From: CAWDAQ01 sp963800325
GTDB taxonomy: Bacteria; Actinomycetota; Actinomycetes; Actinomycetales; Dermatophilaceae
DNA: 64,000 bases
Direction of reading: 5' to 3'
Assembly (NCBI GenBank): GCA_963800325.1
Contig: CAWDAQ010000008.1
Span: forward strand, 1 to 64,000
Both the position numbers and the translations under genes were made by a program. Below are positions 35,482 through 43,884 of the stretch, in pieces; positions within the stretch are counted from its first letter, which is position 1, and every line of letters starts with the position of its first letter. A model generated the notes under the pieces. It ran no database searches, had not been told where the DNA came from, and saw only the letters and a program-made list of their open reading frames with translations.

Positions 35482-35823
35482 GTGGACTACACAGGTCGCA
35501 GTCAGTGGTCGCTCATGTTCGTCTGTCCGGCCGACCTCGAGACCGAGGCCGATCGCATCTTCGACTCTCACGCGCAGTTCATGCAGCGCACCCATTATCG
35601 GGACGGCGACAAGGCTCTACTCCAGTACACGGTGACGAAGGGGCCGCGCGAGGACGGGGCCGTCATCTACGCAATCACTGAGGTGTACCAGTCACCGGCG
35701 GGTCCGGAGGATCACCTCGCGCGGTCGCACGACTGGGAGGACATCTCTGCCTGGAGGGCGCTGATGGACAAGAGCGAGGGACCCTGGGTCATCAACGGGA
35801 TTGTCCAGCACTCCCTGTGGTGA
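35482..35823 (+). CDS. Small conserved-looking protein of unknown function
   Basis: 113 residues. AAAGGGG lies 8-14 bases before GTG 35482. The sequence (SLMFVCPADLETEADRIFDSH, then LQYTVTKGP, AITEVYQSPAGPEDHL, WEDISAWRAL) looks like a dimeric alpha-beta barrel or similar small enzyme fold, but I do not recognise it. It stands alone between a GMC oxidoreductase (divergent) and a cupin gene. Confidence 0.6.
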   Translation: MDYTGRSQWSLMFVCPADLETEADRIFDSHAQFMQRTHYRDGDKALLQYTVTKGPREDGAVIYAITEVYQSPAGPEDHLARSHDWEDISAWRALMDKSEGPWVINGIVQHSLW

Positions 35824-36060
35824 TCGCGCACGTACGCGCGCCCATTTGAGCGATACGCGGCGAAGGTCTCAGAGCGAGAAGTGGCGGATGTCTCTGACCG
35901 AGCATCGCCGCAAGCCTCGGGTCCCAACAATCAGGTAGCTGGGGGCGGGCCGGTCGACTGCCCGTTGCGATCGCGCCAGCAGCGGCCCGTCGCTGCAAAG
36001 CTCGGCTGGTTGACGGTCTTACCGGGCTGGGCAACCATGGACTGGGCCAAGGGGGCGGCG

Positions 36061-36525
36061 ATGAGCGGGACGGACAGCTCGGGGAGGACCGGGCTGGCGT
36101 ATGCCCTGAGCGATGCCACGGCGGAACGCCTGCCGTTCGCTGGCATGGAGTTTGTGATCCGAGCATCGGCCGCACTGACGGGTGGCTCCTTCTCCATCGT
36201 CGAGGAGGTCAACGCCGTCGACGCCCCGCCGCACGTCCACGGCAGCGAAGACGAACTGTTCTTCGTCCTAGAAGGTCGCCACGTCTTCACGTACGGCCAG
36301 ACCGAGTTCGAGGCGGGTCCGGGCGACACCGTCTTCGTGCCGCGGGGTCTCCGACACGCCCAACGGCGGGTGGTGCCACGGCGCGGGCGGACCCTCTCGA
36401 TGTTCTCCCCCGCAGGCTTCGAGGAGTACTTCCGGGAAATCAGCGCTGCCGACGGGGCTGGACTCTTGGATGCTGCAGAGATGCAGCGGATCACCCAGAA
36501 GTACCACGCTCGCTGGGTCGAGTAA
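36061..36525 (+). CDS. Cupin-domain protein
   Basis: 154 residues from ATG 36061. Cupin motif 1 is seen as PPHVHGSEDELFFVLEG (two His and a Glu for the metal) and motif 2 as GDTVFVPRGLRHAQ. Single-domain cupins of this kind are often dioxygenases, isomerases or sugar-binding proteins; function not assignable. The start was chosen for AAGGGGG 6-12 bases upstream; the frame is open upstream to 35881 but that part is not domain-like. Confidence 0.78.
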   Translation: MSGTDSSGRTGLAYALSDATAERLPFAGMEFVIRASAALTGGSFSIVEEVNAVDAPPHVHGSEDELFFVLEGRHVFTYGQTEFEAGPGDTVFVPRGLRHAQRRVVPRRGRTLSMFSPAGFEEYFREISAADGAGLLDAAEMQRITQKYHARWVE

Positions 36526-36579
36526 CCCCCCCGCTGCGGACCTCGGACGGCCGTGATGCCGGCGCGAGGCAGTCGCCTG

Positions 36580-36592
36580 GCGGCGGAGTGGG
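36580..36592. repeat. Dispersed repeat core GCGGCGGAGTGGG
   Basis: Lies immediately downstream of the antitoxin stop at 36597, inside the left inverted arm. Shares 13 bases with copies A and B. Confidence 0.5.
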
Positions 36593-36596
36593 CAGG

Positions 36597-36845
36597 TCAG
36601 GCGGAGCGTTCTCGGTCGAGTCGTTCCAGGATCCAGGACCTGACCAGTGTTGACGCAGGCAGGTGCTTGGCTGCGGCGACCTTCTGGACTTCGGCTGCTT
36701 CGTCGGCGCTGAGCCGGACGGAGTACACCTTCTGCCGGTTCGGTCGCCGTCCGGTGGTGCCTGCGGGGAAGGCGTCGTCCTTGGTCTGCTCGGACTCGCG
36801 GCGGAGCCGTCCAGCGTGTGCCGGGTCAATCGTCTTGGCCATCAT
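36597..36845 (-). CDS. Antitoxin-like protein, left copy
   Basis: 82 residues. Basic N-terminus, then VYSVRLSADEAAEVQKVA and LPASTLVRSWILERL, the strand-helix-helix pattern of ribbon-helix-helix DNA-binding antitoxins. It differs from the copy at 39045-39293 by only a few residues (DD/ED, AA/EE). Its start lies inside the toxin fragment upstream (ATGATG within the toxin 3' end), so translation would be coupled. The partner toxin here is truncated, leaving this antitoxin orphaned or able to neutralise toxins from elsewhere. Confidence 0.75.
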   Translation of the reverse strand: MMAKTIDPAHAGRLRRESEQTKDDAFPAGTTGRRPNRQKVYSVRLSADEAAEVQKVAAAKHLPASTLVRSWILERLDRERSA

Positions 36846-36993
36846 CGTCTCCTTGCTGACACAGCCTCAGATCCGCTCCGGTCGCGGGCCAGGCGTTGAT
36901 GCCGTGCAGGTCACCGTCGAGGTCGCGGTAGGCGATCACCACGATCGCCCTCCCCGCGGAGCGGGAGTGGCCGATGACCCGGGAGGCACCCAT
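36826..36993 (-). pseudogene. Truncated toxin gene, 3' fragment
   Basis: 55 codons matching the C-terminal half of the toxin encoded at 38736-39064: MGASRVIGHSRSAGRAI then AYRDLDGDLHGINAWPAT and GDDDGQDD. The upstream half is missing; a stop lies two codons before the first Met. Unlike the right copy, it keeps the original reading frame across GCCTCCCGGGTC. It overlaps the antitoxin start. Confidence 0.7.
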
Positions 36994-36995
36994 AC

Positions 36996-37302
36996 GGGTT
37001 CATTTTCGGCCGACGTTGACGCACGCCTCACTCGAGCTCGAGTTGTAGACGGTAGGGTCGAACAGCGACGTACGACCACGACGACGGCGGGACTCCCGAT
37101 ACCGATGCCACCGGTGTTCGCGCCGCACTGTTCTGTGCCCGCGGGTGTCGCGCAGGGCTGCAGACGGCATTTGCCCAGCGGCGATGAACGCATCGGGAAC
37201 AGCACACCCGCACCGGGTGCTGCCAGCACAACAGCGCCCCGACACCGGTGACGGTGCCCGTCGACAGGGCGAGCTTGCGCTGGTGGTGCAGGACGACGCT
37301 TC
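36996..37302. other. Unassigned spacer
   Basis: About 300 bases after the left inverted arm. No supported gene, RNA or repeat seen. Open frames here are Arg/Pro/Ala-rich shadows. Confidence 0.4.
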
Positions 37303-37869
37303 TCAGCGACCGATCGATCGGGGCAGCAGCACGGGTTCAACGGCCGGCACGCCGGTATCGGGGTCGAAGAAGATCGTGTCCTTCCACGCGCCGGTCAGCC
37401 GTGCCCGGAGGCCACGGCGAACGAGGCCAGAGGCGATCCTCCAGCCCTTCCGGTGGCGGCCCTTCTCATCGCCGCTCCCCACGTAGGATTCGCCGACGAC
37501 CGGGCCGAACGGCTCCATGTCGTCGACGTTCTCGAGGACGACGCCCACCAGTGACGACCGTACCTCCACCGGGGTGATGAACAGCAACGTGTCGCAGCAG
37601 CCGGCGACCCACCGAATCATGTCGTTCGGTGAGACCTTCACGGCAACGAGGTTGTCCGCTCCCTGGAGCACCGAGAGCTTGTCGGGCGTCGTCTGGAACA
37701 GCTCGACGCCCTCGGCGCGCGTCCTGGGCCCGCTGTAGTGGCTCATGGCCCGGTTGCACAGCACACAATGGCATCGCGTATGGGTGCCGGTGTTCCTGCC
37801 GACCCTGACGTCGCCCGCGGTCGATCCACAGGTGCAGTGAAATGCGACGGATGTCAGGGCAGACGGCAT
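37303..37869 (-). CDS. DUF6151-like / GFA-like zinc protein
   Basis: 188 residues. The pattern HCTCGSTAGDV, then RCHCVLCNRAM, VELFQTTPDKLSVL and WVAGCCDTLLF matches DUF6151, related to glutathione-dependent formaldehyde-activating (GFA) zinc folds. Four Cys early in the protein and a CC pair later probably bind zinc. Function unknown. It is the only intact gene between the two toxin-antitoxin inverted arms. Confidence 0.72.
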   Translation of the reverse strand: MPSALTSVAFHCTCGSTAGDVRVGRNTGTHTRCHCVLCNRAMSHYSGPRTRAEGVELFQTTPDKLSVLQGADNLVAVKVSPNDMIRWVAGCCDTLLFITPVEVRSSLVGVVLENVDDMEPFGPVVGESYVGSGDEKGRHRKGWRIASGLVRRGLRARLTGAWKDTIFFDPDTGVPAVEPVLLPRSIGR

Positions 37870-37942
37870 GGCTGTCAGCTCCTTCGACGGCTCGACGCCA
37901 CGTTACGGGTAGTGCGCTTCCCTGCCCACCCGGCGGGCCACG

Positions 37943-38690
37943 ATGCTTCTGGCCTTCCAGCCGGCCTCGATGACGCCCGCGCGGTTGGCGGCGGTCTCGT
38001 TCCTGGCCCGCTACTCCGGGCGGACGCACCGCCTGGACGCGTTCCAGCTGCGAGAGTGGTTCTCCTGGTGCGAGTCGCATAACGCCGCGGCCGCGGCTGG
38101 ACCCACTGGTCGGGGTCCAGCGAGCCCACGTCGAGCTGTATATCCGCGAGCTCGGCGAGCGGGGACTGCGGGATTCCACAGTGGTGACGATGATGCACGT
38201 GGTGCGCGGCTTCTTCCGGTTCGCCCACATCGACGCGCTGACCGCTGCCGACCCAGCGGTGTACGCCCGGCTGCCGAAGGTCCACCGGGACGAGTCCCGC
38301 ACCCAGGGGCTGGACCGGCTCGAGCTGATCCGCTTCCTCCAGGTCGCCCGGCCCATCACCGTCCACCACGGTGCGCTGGCGTACCTGCTCGGCATCAACG
38401 CGCTGCGCGCCTCCGAAGCTGCCACGGTCCGGATCGAGGACTATGCCGACACCCTGCGCGGGCACCGGGTGCTGCGTTTGGTCGGCAAGGTCAACAAGCC
38501 CGCCACCATGCCCGTGACCGTTCCCGTCCTCCGCGTGCTCGAGGCGTGCCGGGGTGAACGGGCCGACGGGCCGCTGATCCTGCGACCCAGAGCGGCAACC
38601 CGAGCGACCGGCGCGACGTGTACCGGATGGTCGCTCGCGTGGCGAAGGCGGCCGCATTACGTCGCCGGCATCTGAGTCCTTGAGGCGCAC
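37943..38690 (+). pseudogene. Tyrosine recombinase remnant
   Basis: The N-terminal core-binding domain (FLARYSGRTHRLDAFQLREW) is in one frame. After a shift in the GC-rich stretch near 38085-38098 the second frame continues (HVELYIRELGERGLRDSTV, then the first catalytic Arg in INALRASEAATV). A second one-base shift near 38592 is needed to read RDVYRMVARVAKAA. The gene then stops: the catalytic HxxR, second His and Tyr are missing. A dead recombinase, possibly once responsible for mobilising the surrounding cassette. Confidence 0.75.
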
Positions 38691-38735
38691 AAACCACAGC
38701 GCGCGTACTACATCGTGCAACGTTGACGTACACAG

Positions 38736-39064
38736 ATGAGGGTGGGCGAGGAGATCCAGTGGGACCCCGAGGCCATCGACGACATCCGCTCCCGCGGCAA
38801 CCGCTACACCGACGGTGTGGGCATCGAACCGGCATGGACCGAGGAGGTGATGGCAGATGTCGACCTCCTCGCGCTCGAGCCCGACCCGAAGTCACGAATG
38901 GGTGCCTCCGGTTCATCGGCCACTCCCGCTCCGCGGGGAGGGCGATCGTGGTGATCGCCTACCGCGACCTCGACGGTGACCTGCACGGCATCAACGCCTG
39001 GCCCGCGACCGGAGCGGATCTGAGGCTGTGTCAGCAAGGAGACGATGATGGCCAAGACGATTGA
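38736..39064 (+). pseudogene. Toxin gene with one-base frameshift, right copy
   Basis: Reads IQWDPEAIDDIRSRGNRY and EPAWTEEVMADVDLLALEPD from ATG 38736, then one base is missing near 38906-38912 (GCCTCCGGTTC where the left copy has GCCTCCCGGGTC). The remainder continues in the next frame as HSRSAGRAIVVIAYRD to GDDDGQDD. Intact homologues would be about 110 residues, small toxin class next to ribbon-helix-helix antitoxins. As read it would be inactive unless the base is a sequencing error. Confidence 0.7.
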
Positions 39065-39293
39065 CCCGGCACACGCTGGACGGCTCCGCCGCGAGTCCGA
39101 GCAGACCAAGGAGGACGCCTTCCCCGCAGGCACCACCGGACGGCGACCGAACCGGCAGAAGGTGTACTCCGTCCGGCTCAGCGCCGACGAAGAAGCCGAA
39201 GTCCAGAAGGTCGCCGCAGCCAAGCACCTGCCTGCGTCAACACTGGTCAGGTCCTGGATCCTGGAACGACTCGACCGAGAACGCTCCGCCTGA
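39045..39293 (+). CDS. Antitoxin-like protein, right copy
   Basis: 82 residues, near-identical to the protein at 36597-36845 (VYSVRLSADEEAEVQKVA, LPASTLVRSWILERL). AAGGAG precedes the ATGATG start, which lies inside the toxin 3' end. Ribbon-helix-helix class inferred from pattern. Confidence 0.75.
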   Translation: MMAKTIDPAHAGRLRRESEQTKEDAFPAGTTGRRPNRQKVYSVRLSADEEAEVQKVAAAKHLPASTLVRSWILERLDRERSA

Positions 39294-39297
39294 CCTG

Positions 39298-39310
39298 CCC
39301 ACTCCGCCGC
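39298..39310. repeat. Dispersed repeat core, inverted (CCCACTCCGCCGC)
   Basis: Reverse complement of GCGGCGGAGTGGG, immediately downstream of the right antitoxin stop. Confidence 0.5.
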
Positions 39311-39433
39311 CAGGCGACCTCTAAGCCTTGGCAGATCGGTGCGCCTCCCCACTCGCGAGGCCCCGCTGCACAGCAGGGCGGAACCCGCTCCGGCCCTGCC
39401 GCCGCGCCGGTGAACATGCCGTCTCCCGAGGAG

Positions 39434-40288
39434 CTACCCGGGCAGTCCCTCGAAGATGTCCGTGAGGCGAACCGCGTGGGGCACGCGTGGCGGCCAGGCC
39501 ACGACGTGCCACTCCCGGCTCATGATCCGCTGCCACCTGTCGATGTCGTCCGGATCGTCGATGAAGACGTGGTGCTGGCTGCGGTGCTCGCGCAGACCGT
39601 CGACGACCCGGTGCGCGACGGGTCGGCAGTCCACGATCACACCGATCTGTTCGTCCGGTACCCCGCGCATCTGGTATAGCGCCTGAGGGTCGAACACCGG
39701 CAGCCCGAGCTGCGCGCGCTGGGTGTTCCACCGGTGGAACACCGACTCCGGGATCGCGCCGTGGAGGAGCCTGCGGAACGCCGCGCCCTCCGTGGCGGCA
39801 CCGCGGGCGAACGCGGAGTCGGTCGCAGCGCCGATCGCGATGTGGTCCGGGTGGCCGAAGATCCCGTCCGGTCCGAAGGTGAAGACCACCGCGGGCTGCT
39901 CCTCGCTCAGCACCGACCACACGGCATCGACGAGCTCTGTGAACGGCACACGATCGACCTCGCCGTCGGGGTAGCCCAGCCACACGTGGCGATCCGGCGG
40001 CCGCCCGACCGCCTCCCATCCGGCGGTGTCCTCGGCCCTGCGCACCCTCCCCAAAGTCGCCCGGGTCGCCGGGAAGCCGGGTCGGAGGTCGCCGGCGCCG
40101 CCGTCGGTGGCATGGATGAGAACGAAGCGAAAACCCTCGTCGGACGCGTGCAGGGCAACGCTGCCTGCCACCCCGTACGCATCGTCGTCCGGGTGGGCCA
40201 CGACCACCGCGAACGTCCGCGCCCTGCCTTCCCCGGGCCCTGAACTAGGCACGGACCCCGTCCGGGGCCGCGGGGTCGTCGATGCCAT
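39434..40288 (-). CDS. PIG-L family N-acetylglucosaminyl deacetylase-like
   Basis: 284 residues. The zinc motif AHPDDD (about residues 31-36), RRAEDTAG, and the later GHPDHIAIG give the PIG-L/LmbE deacetylase fold. Family members remove acetyl groups from GlcNAc-containing substrates, including MshB and Mca in actinobacterial mycothiol metabolism; this one is not obviously MshB. It begins just after a decayed SMR-transporter gene on the same strand. Confidence 0.85.
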   Translation of the reverse strand: MASTTPRPRTGSVPSSGPGEGRARTFAVVVAHPDDDAYGVAGSVALHASDEGFRFVLIHATDGGAGDLRPGFPATRATLGRVRRAEDTAGWEAVGRPPDRHVWLGYPDGEVDRVPFTELVDAVWSVLSEEQPAVVFTFGPDGIFGHPDHIAIGAATDSAFARGAATEGAAFRRLLHGAIPESVFHRWNTQRAQLGLPVFDPQALYQMRGVPDEQIGVIVDCRPVAHRVVDGLREHRSQHHVFIDDPDDIDRWQRIMSREWHVVAWPPRVPHAVRLTDIFEGLPG

Positions 40289-40294
40289 GGTCCA

Positions 40295-40648
40295 TCATCG
40301 CGGCCTGGAGCCAGCAGGACCAAGCCCACAAGTCGCGCGAGCCCCAATCTTGGCGATGGTCCTGCGCCCGTCTTCCACGTGGCCGCCCTGGTCCGGATCC
40401 GGCGCCACGACCAAGGAGTGCCCATGGCGAAGCCGACCGTCACTGCGGCGCCGATCCCGACCCACACCGCGTACGCCGTTCCGACGTGCAGGGACTTCAT
40501 CGCGTAGGCGAGTCCGACCATGCTGAGCAGGAGCGCGACACCGAAGAGGGCCGACGGTGTCGCCCGGGGTGAACCCCTCGGAGCGCGACAAGGCGGTGGC
40601 CCAGACGGCCTCGAGACCGCCGGAGACGACGAGAACGAGCCAGGACAT
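40295..40648 (-). pseudogene. SMR-family (SugE-like) small multidrug transporter, decayed
   Basis: The first helix MSWLVLVVSGGLEAVWATALSR reads from ATG 40648 with ribosome site GGAGATC. After GFTPGDT the homology jumps frame (SALFGVALLLSMVGLAYAMK, then GTAYAVWVGIGAAVTV). The fourth helix is only recognisable in pieces (LARLVGLVLLAPG). At least one indel breaks the roughly 105-residue protein, so it is probably non-functional. Confidence 0.75.
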
Positions 40649-40937
40649 GACGATCTCCTCGGCACCGTCTTGTCGCTGATCGGGTACGGCACCCCTCGCC
40701 CGGGGACCCATGCGGGCCCTCCGACGAGGGTCTCAACAGCATGCGCCAGACACGACAGCCGAGGCTGGTGGTCTTCATCTCCACGACCAGGCCGCCCAAC
40801 CGCAAGGCGAGCCGGCCGAGGCCGGGTGACGTGCACGATGCACTCAATTGACAGATGATTCAGCAATGTGCGCCATTGGCGCCGTCGGGCTCGGCTCCTA
40901 CGTTGACCGCCAACGAATCGCGCCCCGGATGGTCCAC

Positions 40938-42043
40938 CGGCGTCGGCGGACCCTTGCGGGTGTCGGACCCGGTCGGGATGCACCCGCTGCTCCCGGCCCT
41001 GGTCGAGGCGTGTCAAGAGGTCGGGCTCGCGCGGAATCCGGACTTCAACGGTGACCGGCAGGACGGTACGGGCTACTACCAGTGCACGATCAAGGACCGC
41101 CGGCGGCACAGCGCGTACGCGGCGTTCGTGCGGCCGGTCGCGACCCGGCCCAACCTGACGGTCACCACCGACGTCCTCGTCACCCGAGTCGACGTGGACG
41201 CCGGCCGGGCCACCGGAGTGTCCTACGACGCCGAGGGTGCCGCCGTGCAGGTCGAGGCGACGCGGGAGGTCATCGTCTCCGCCGGGACCATCAACTCGCC
41301 CCAGCTGCTCATGCTGTCGGGCATCGGCCCGGCCGAGCACCTCCGCGAGCACGGGATCGAGGTGCGCGCCGATCTGCCCGGGGTCGGCGGGAACCTCCAC
41401 GACCATCCCACGGCGTTCCTGAACTGGACCACGTCCTCGCCGGTGCCCCGACCGCTGGAGTACGCCTTCGGCGGCGCGTTCCTACGGACCGGGCTGGTGG
41501 ACCAGCCCGCCCCCGACATCCAACTTCACCTGGTCGTCGAAGCCGAGGGCCAGGTGGTGACCGGCGCCACGGTCCCCGTCACGCTCCTGCGGCCCCGCAG
41601 CCGCGGCAGAGTCTCCCTCCGCTCCACCGATCCCGCCCAGTGGCCGGCGATCGAGTTTGGCTACCTCACCGACCCGAAGGACCTCACCCAGCTCGCCGCC
41701 GCCGTGGTGACAGCCCGCCGGATCGGCCAGACCACGGCGGTGAAGCCCTTCGACCTGCAGGAGACGGCCCCCGGTCCGGGCGTGACCTCAACCGCGGACC
41801 TGGAGGGCTTCCTGCGCCGACGAGGCCGCCGGGCTCTGGCACCCCGTCGGGACCTGCCGCATGGGCCGCGGCCCGGACGCCGTCGTCGACCCCGAGCTCA
41901 GAGTTCGCGGCATCGACCGCCTCCGCGTCGTCGACGCCTCCGTCATGCCTCAGATCTGCTCCGGCAACACCAACGCGCCCGCAATCATGATCGCCGAAAG
42001 GGCCGCCGCACTGATGCGCCACGGCTGGCAGGAAGCCGGCTGA
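40938..42043 (+). pseudogene. GMC oxidoreductase duplicate, 5'-truncated and frameshifted
   Basis: Inverted copy of the gene at 33591-35105. It lacks the first ~155 residues, including the FAD Rossmann motif and signature 1, beginning at GVGGPLRVSDPVG. It keeps signature 2 (GTINSPQLLMLSGIGP). One extra base near 41815 (CGCCGACGAGGCC against CGCGAAGAGGCC) shifts the frame; the C-terminal LRVVDASVMPQICSGNTNAP is readable in the third frame to 42043. Homology to the intact copy is very high except in the last 20 codons. Confidence 0.85.
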
Positions 42044-42056
42044 CGCCGACCGTCCG
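40942..42056. repeat. Inverted duplication of GMC oxidoreductase region, right arm
   Basis: Partner of 33577-34691. Similarity continues a few bases past the stop (TGACGCCGACCGTCC in both). Confidence 0.85.
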
Positions 42057-42066
42057 CCGGCCTGCC

Positions 42067-42080
42067 TCACTTCGCCGCGA
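42067..42080. repeat. Dispersed repeat, inverted variant (CTCACTTCGCCGCG)
   Basis: Reverse complement CGCGGCGAAGTGAG, two mismatches from the common form, immediately after the right GMC duplication ends. Confidence 0.35.
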
Positions 42081-42218
42081 GCTGGGCGTTGGCTGATACC
42101 GCACGGAGGGCAGGGCCCGGCTCATACAACGGCCTGGGAACGGGTGGATGGGCGCCTGGGGGTGGAATGGCGGATGGCGGCTCCGGGCCCTGCCCGAAGC
42201 CGCCATCAGGAGAAGAGA

Positions 42219-42422
42219 TCAGAGAGCGCGGACGTTTTCCGCCTGGGGCCCCTTGGAGCCCTGGGTGACCTCGAACTCGACGCGCGAGTCGTCCTTGAGG
42301 GACTTGAAGCCGGTACCTGCGATGGCGGTGTGGTGGACGAAGACGTCAGCGCCTCCGCCGTCCTGCGCGATGAAGCCGAAGCCCTTGTCGTCGTTGAACC
42401 ACTTGACGGTTCCCTGTGCCAT
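42219..42422 (-). CDS. cspA: Cold-shock protein (CspA family)
   Basis: 67 residues: AQGTVKWFNDDKGFGFI (RNP1 KGFGFI), DVFVHHTAI (RNP2 VFVHH), ending ENVRAL. A single nucleic-acid-binding cold-shock domain acting as an RNA chaperone. ATG 42422 was chosen because the family starts there; GAAGG lies upstream. A roughly 290-base region before the next gene could hold the long regulatory leader common for cold-shock genes. Confidence 0.95.
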   Translation of the reverse strand: MAQGTVKWFNDDKGFGFIAQDGGGADVFVHHTAIAGTGFKSLKDDSRVEFEVTQGSKGPQAENVRAL

Positions 42423-42718
42423 GTTTGTCATTACCTTCGGTGAATCCGGCGCGGACGACCTGTCCAGCGCCATGCTGAAGACATCCGTACTGCGCCTGAT
42501 GTCCAGCGGAACCGAAGATCAAGATCGTTGAGATGACTCGCGACCGACGGTCGCGTCGAGCGCCCGAAGCGCTCCTCCAACGCGTGTCAGCCTAACAGCG
42601 CGCGGCCTGCGCTCCGTCATCGTCGCCCTTGGCCGGACCCGGGACGGCTCGCGGATCACCGGTCGGCCCGTCGTGGGAGACCGGTGCCGCTGTGCTTGTC
42701 AGTGCGCGGGACGCCCCG

Positions 42719-42940
42719 CTACAGCTTGGTCATCTTGCGGAAGGGCGTCGCGATCCGTGCCGTCGCGCTGCTGAAGTCGACCGTCACCCCACCGGAGTCG
42801 ACCCCGATGACCCGGCCCAACCCGTGGGCGTCGTGCGAAACGCGGTCGTCGAGTGCGTACTGCTCGACGACCGGGTCGACGTGCGGTGCGAAAGGACTGC
42901 TGGCGAGATGCGGGCGCCTGCTCCCTCGAGAAGCTGCCAT
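42719..42940 (-). CDS. Small CarD/TRCF-interaction-like domain protein
   Basis: 73 residues. A basic N-terminal tail is followed by YALDDRVSHDAHGLGRVIGVDSG and VTVDFSSATARIATPFRKM, a Tudor-like five-strand pattern resembling the RNA-polymerase-interaction domain of CarD. It is common in actinobacteria as a short stand-alone gene. Function unproven; possibly binds RNA polymerase or nucleic acid. Confidence 0.6.
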   Translation of the reverse strand: MAASRGSRRPHLASSPFAPHVDPVVEQYALDDRVSHDAHGLGRVIGVDSGGVTVDFSSATARIATPFRKMTKL

Positions 42941-43434
42941 TGTGGACCCAGTATGCGCCCTCCCTCCGGGGCGTCCTCGCTCGTGCGGCCCCGGAGCCCA
43001 ACGCGCCGGTTAGGCGACGGGTGGTAGCCCCGTGCGTACCCGCGGCGTTCCGCCGCGAGCTGGGGCAAGTGGTCGTTGTGGAGAGATCCCTGGGTTCTGG
43101 CAGCCCGCGTAGAGCGCTGGCCAGTGACGCTGCGCTGCTCTTCGACGTCGGCGACCACCCGGCAGTCCTTGGCAAGCGCGCGTCGCAATCAACGCGCACG
43201 ATCGAGGCTTCACCTTGATGGGCGCTGTCGTTGTCGTCAACGCCGACACGGGGAAGGCCGTCGAGATCCCCGGATCCGACGTCAGGGCGGATCATTGCGG
43301 CCTCGGGGAGGCGGACCCACCGGGTCGTCGCGCGGATCCCCGCACGCCTCAGGTACCGGTGGAGGGCCGGCCCGACGGCGACCGGCAGACCTGAGCCGGA
43401 GAGGGCGCCTGGCAGACCTGCGCGCCGGACAGGG
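42941..43434. other. Unassigned region between CarD-like gene and arfB
   Basis: About 490 bases. Several long Arg/Pro-rich frames cross it but none resembles a known family or has a good ribosome site. Possibly decayed coding sequence. Confidence 0.35.
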
Positions 43435-43884
43435 TCAGCCCTCGGGGTGGGGCCGCCTCCTCGAGGCCTTGGTGTTGCCACGTCGCCGCTTCGCCACGAG
43501 GCGTCGTTCGGCTGAGGCTCGGGTCGGACGGGTCGCGCGCCGCTGTGGCGGGGGAGGGGCGAGGGCCGCGCGGAGGACCTCGGCCATGCGCTCGCGCGCC
43601 GCCACCCGGTTCCGGCGCTGCTGCCGGTGCTCGGATGCGACCACGACGAGCAGGCGCCCGTCGACGAGCCGGTCGGCAAGCGCCCGCAGCACCCGCTGCC
43701 GCTGGGCCTCTGACAGGACGACGACGGCGGCGACGTCGAGCTGGAGCTCCACCCGGCTGTCCGTGGTGTTGACGCCCTGACCGCCCGGGCCGGAGGACCG
43801 GGAGAACCGCTCGACGAGGGCCTCGCCCGGTACCCGCAGCCCATCGGGCAGGCCGGGGCCGGGTGGCACGACGAGGTCCATCAC
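43435..43884 (-). CDS. arfB: Peptidyl-tRNA hydrolase ArfB (ribosome rescue)
   Basis: 149 residues. The catalytic GGQ loop is in SRSSGPGGQGVNTTDSRVEL and the protein ends in the basic tail (RRLVAKRRRGNTKASRRR) that enters the empty mRNA channel of stalled ribosomes. The middle has the expected helical RF-1-like domain. Length fits ArfB/YaeJ. Acts in the cytoplasm on non-stop ribosomes. Confidence 0.92.
   Translation of the reverse strand: MMDLVVPPGPGLPDGLRVPGEALVERFSRSSGPGGQGVNTTDSRVELQLDVAAVVVLSEAQRQRVLRALADRLVDGRLLVVVASEHRQQRRNRVAARERMAEVLRAALAPPPPQRRATRPTRASAERRLVAKRRRGNTKASRRRPHPEG

Larger units (their letters stand above)
36573..36995. repeat. Inverted duplication of toxin-antitoxin region, left arm
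   Basis: About 420 bases nearly identical, in inverse orientation, to 38896-39317 (matching positions sum to about 75890). It covers the antitoxin gene and the 3' part of the toxin gene. Nested inside the 1.1-kb GMC inverted pair. Confidence 0.85.
38896..39317. repeat. Inverted duplication of toxin-antitoxin region, right arm
   Basis: Partner of 36573-36995. Differences are sparse; one indel breaks the toxin frame in this copy. Confidence 0.85.

Noticed and set aside
37875..38720. Long minus-strand frame opposite the recombinase remnant
   Set aside because: Composition (Arg/Pro/Ser) and lack of any motif mark it as a shadow of the decayed plus-strand gene.
40855..42096. Second functional GMC oxidoreductase
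   Set aside because: It lacks the FAD-binding N-terminus and is frameshifted before the catalytic His region.
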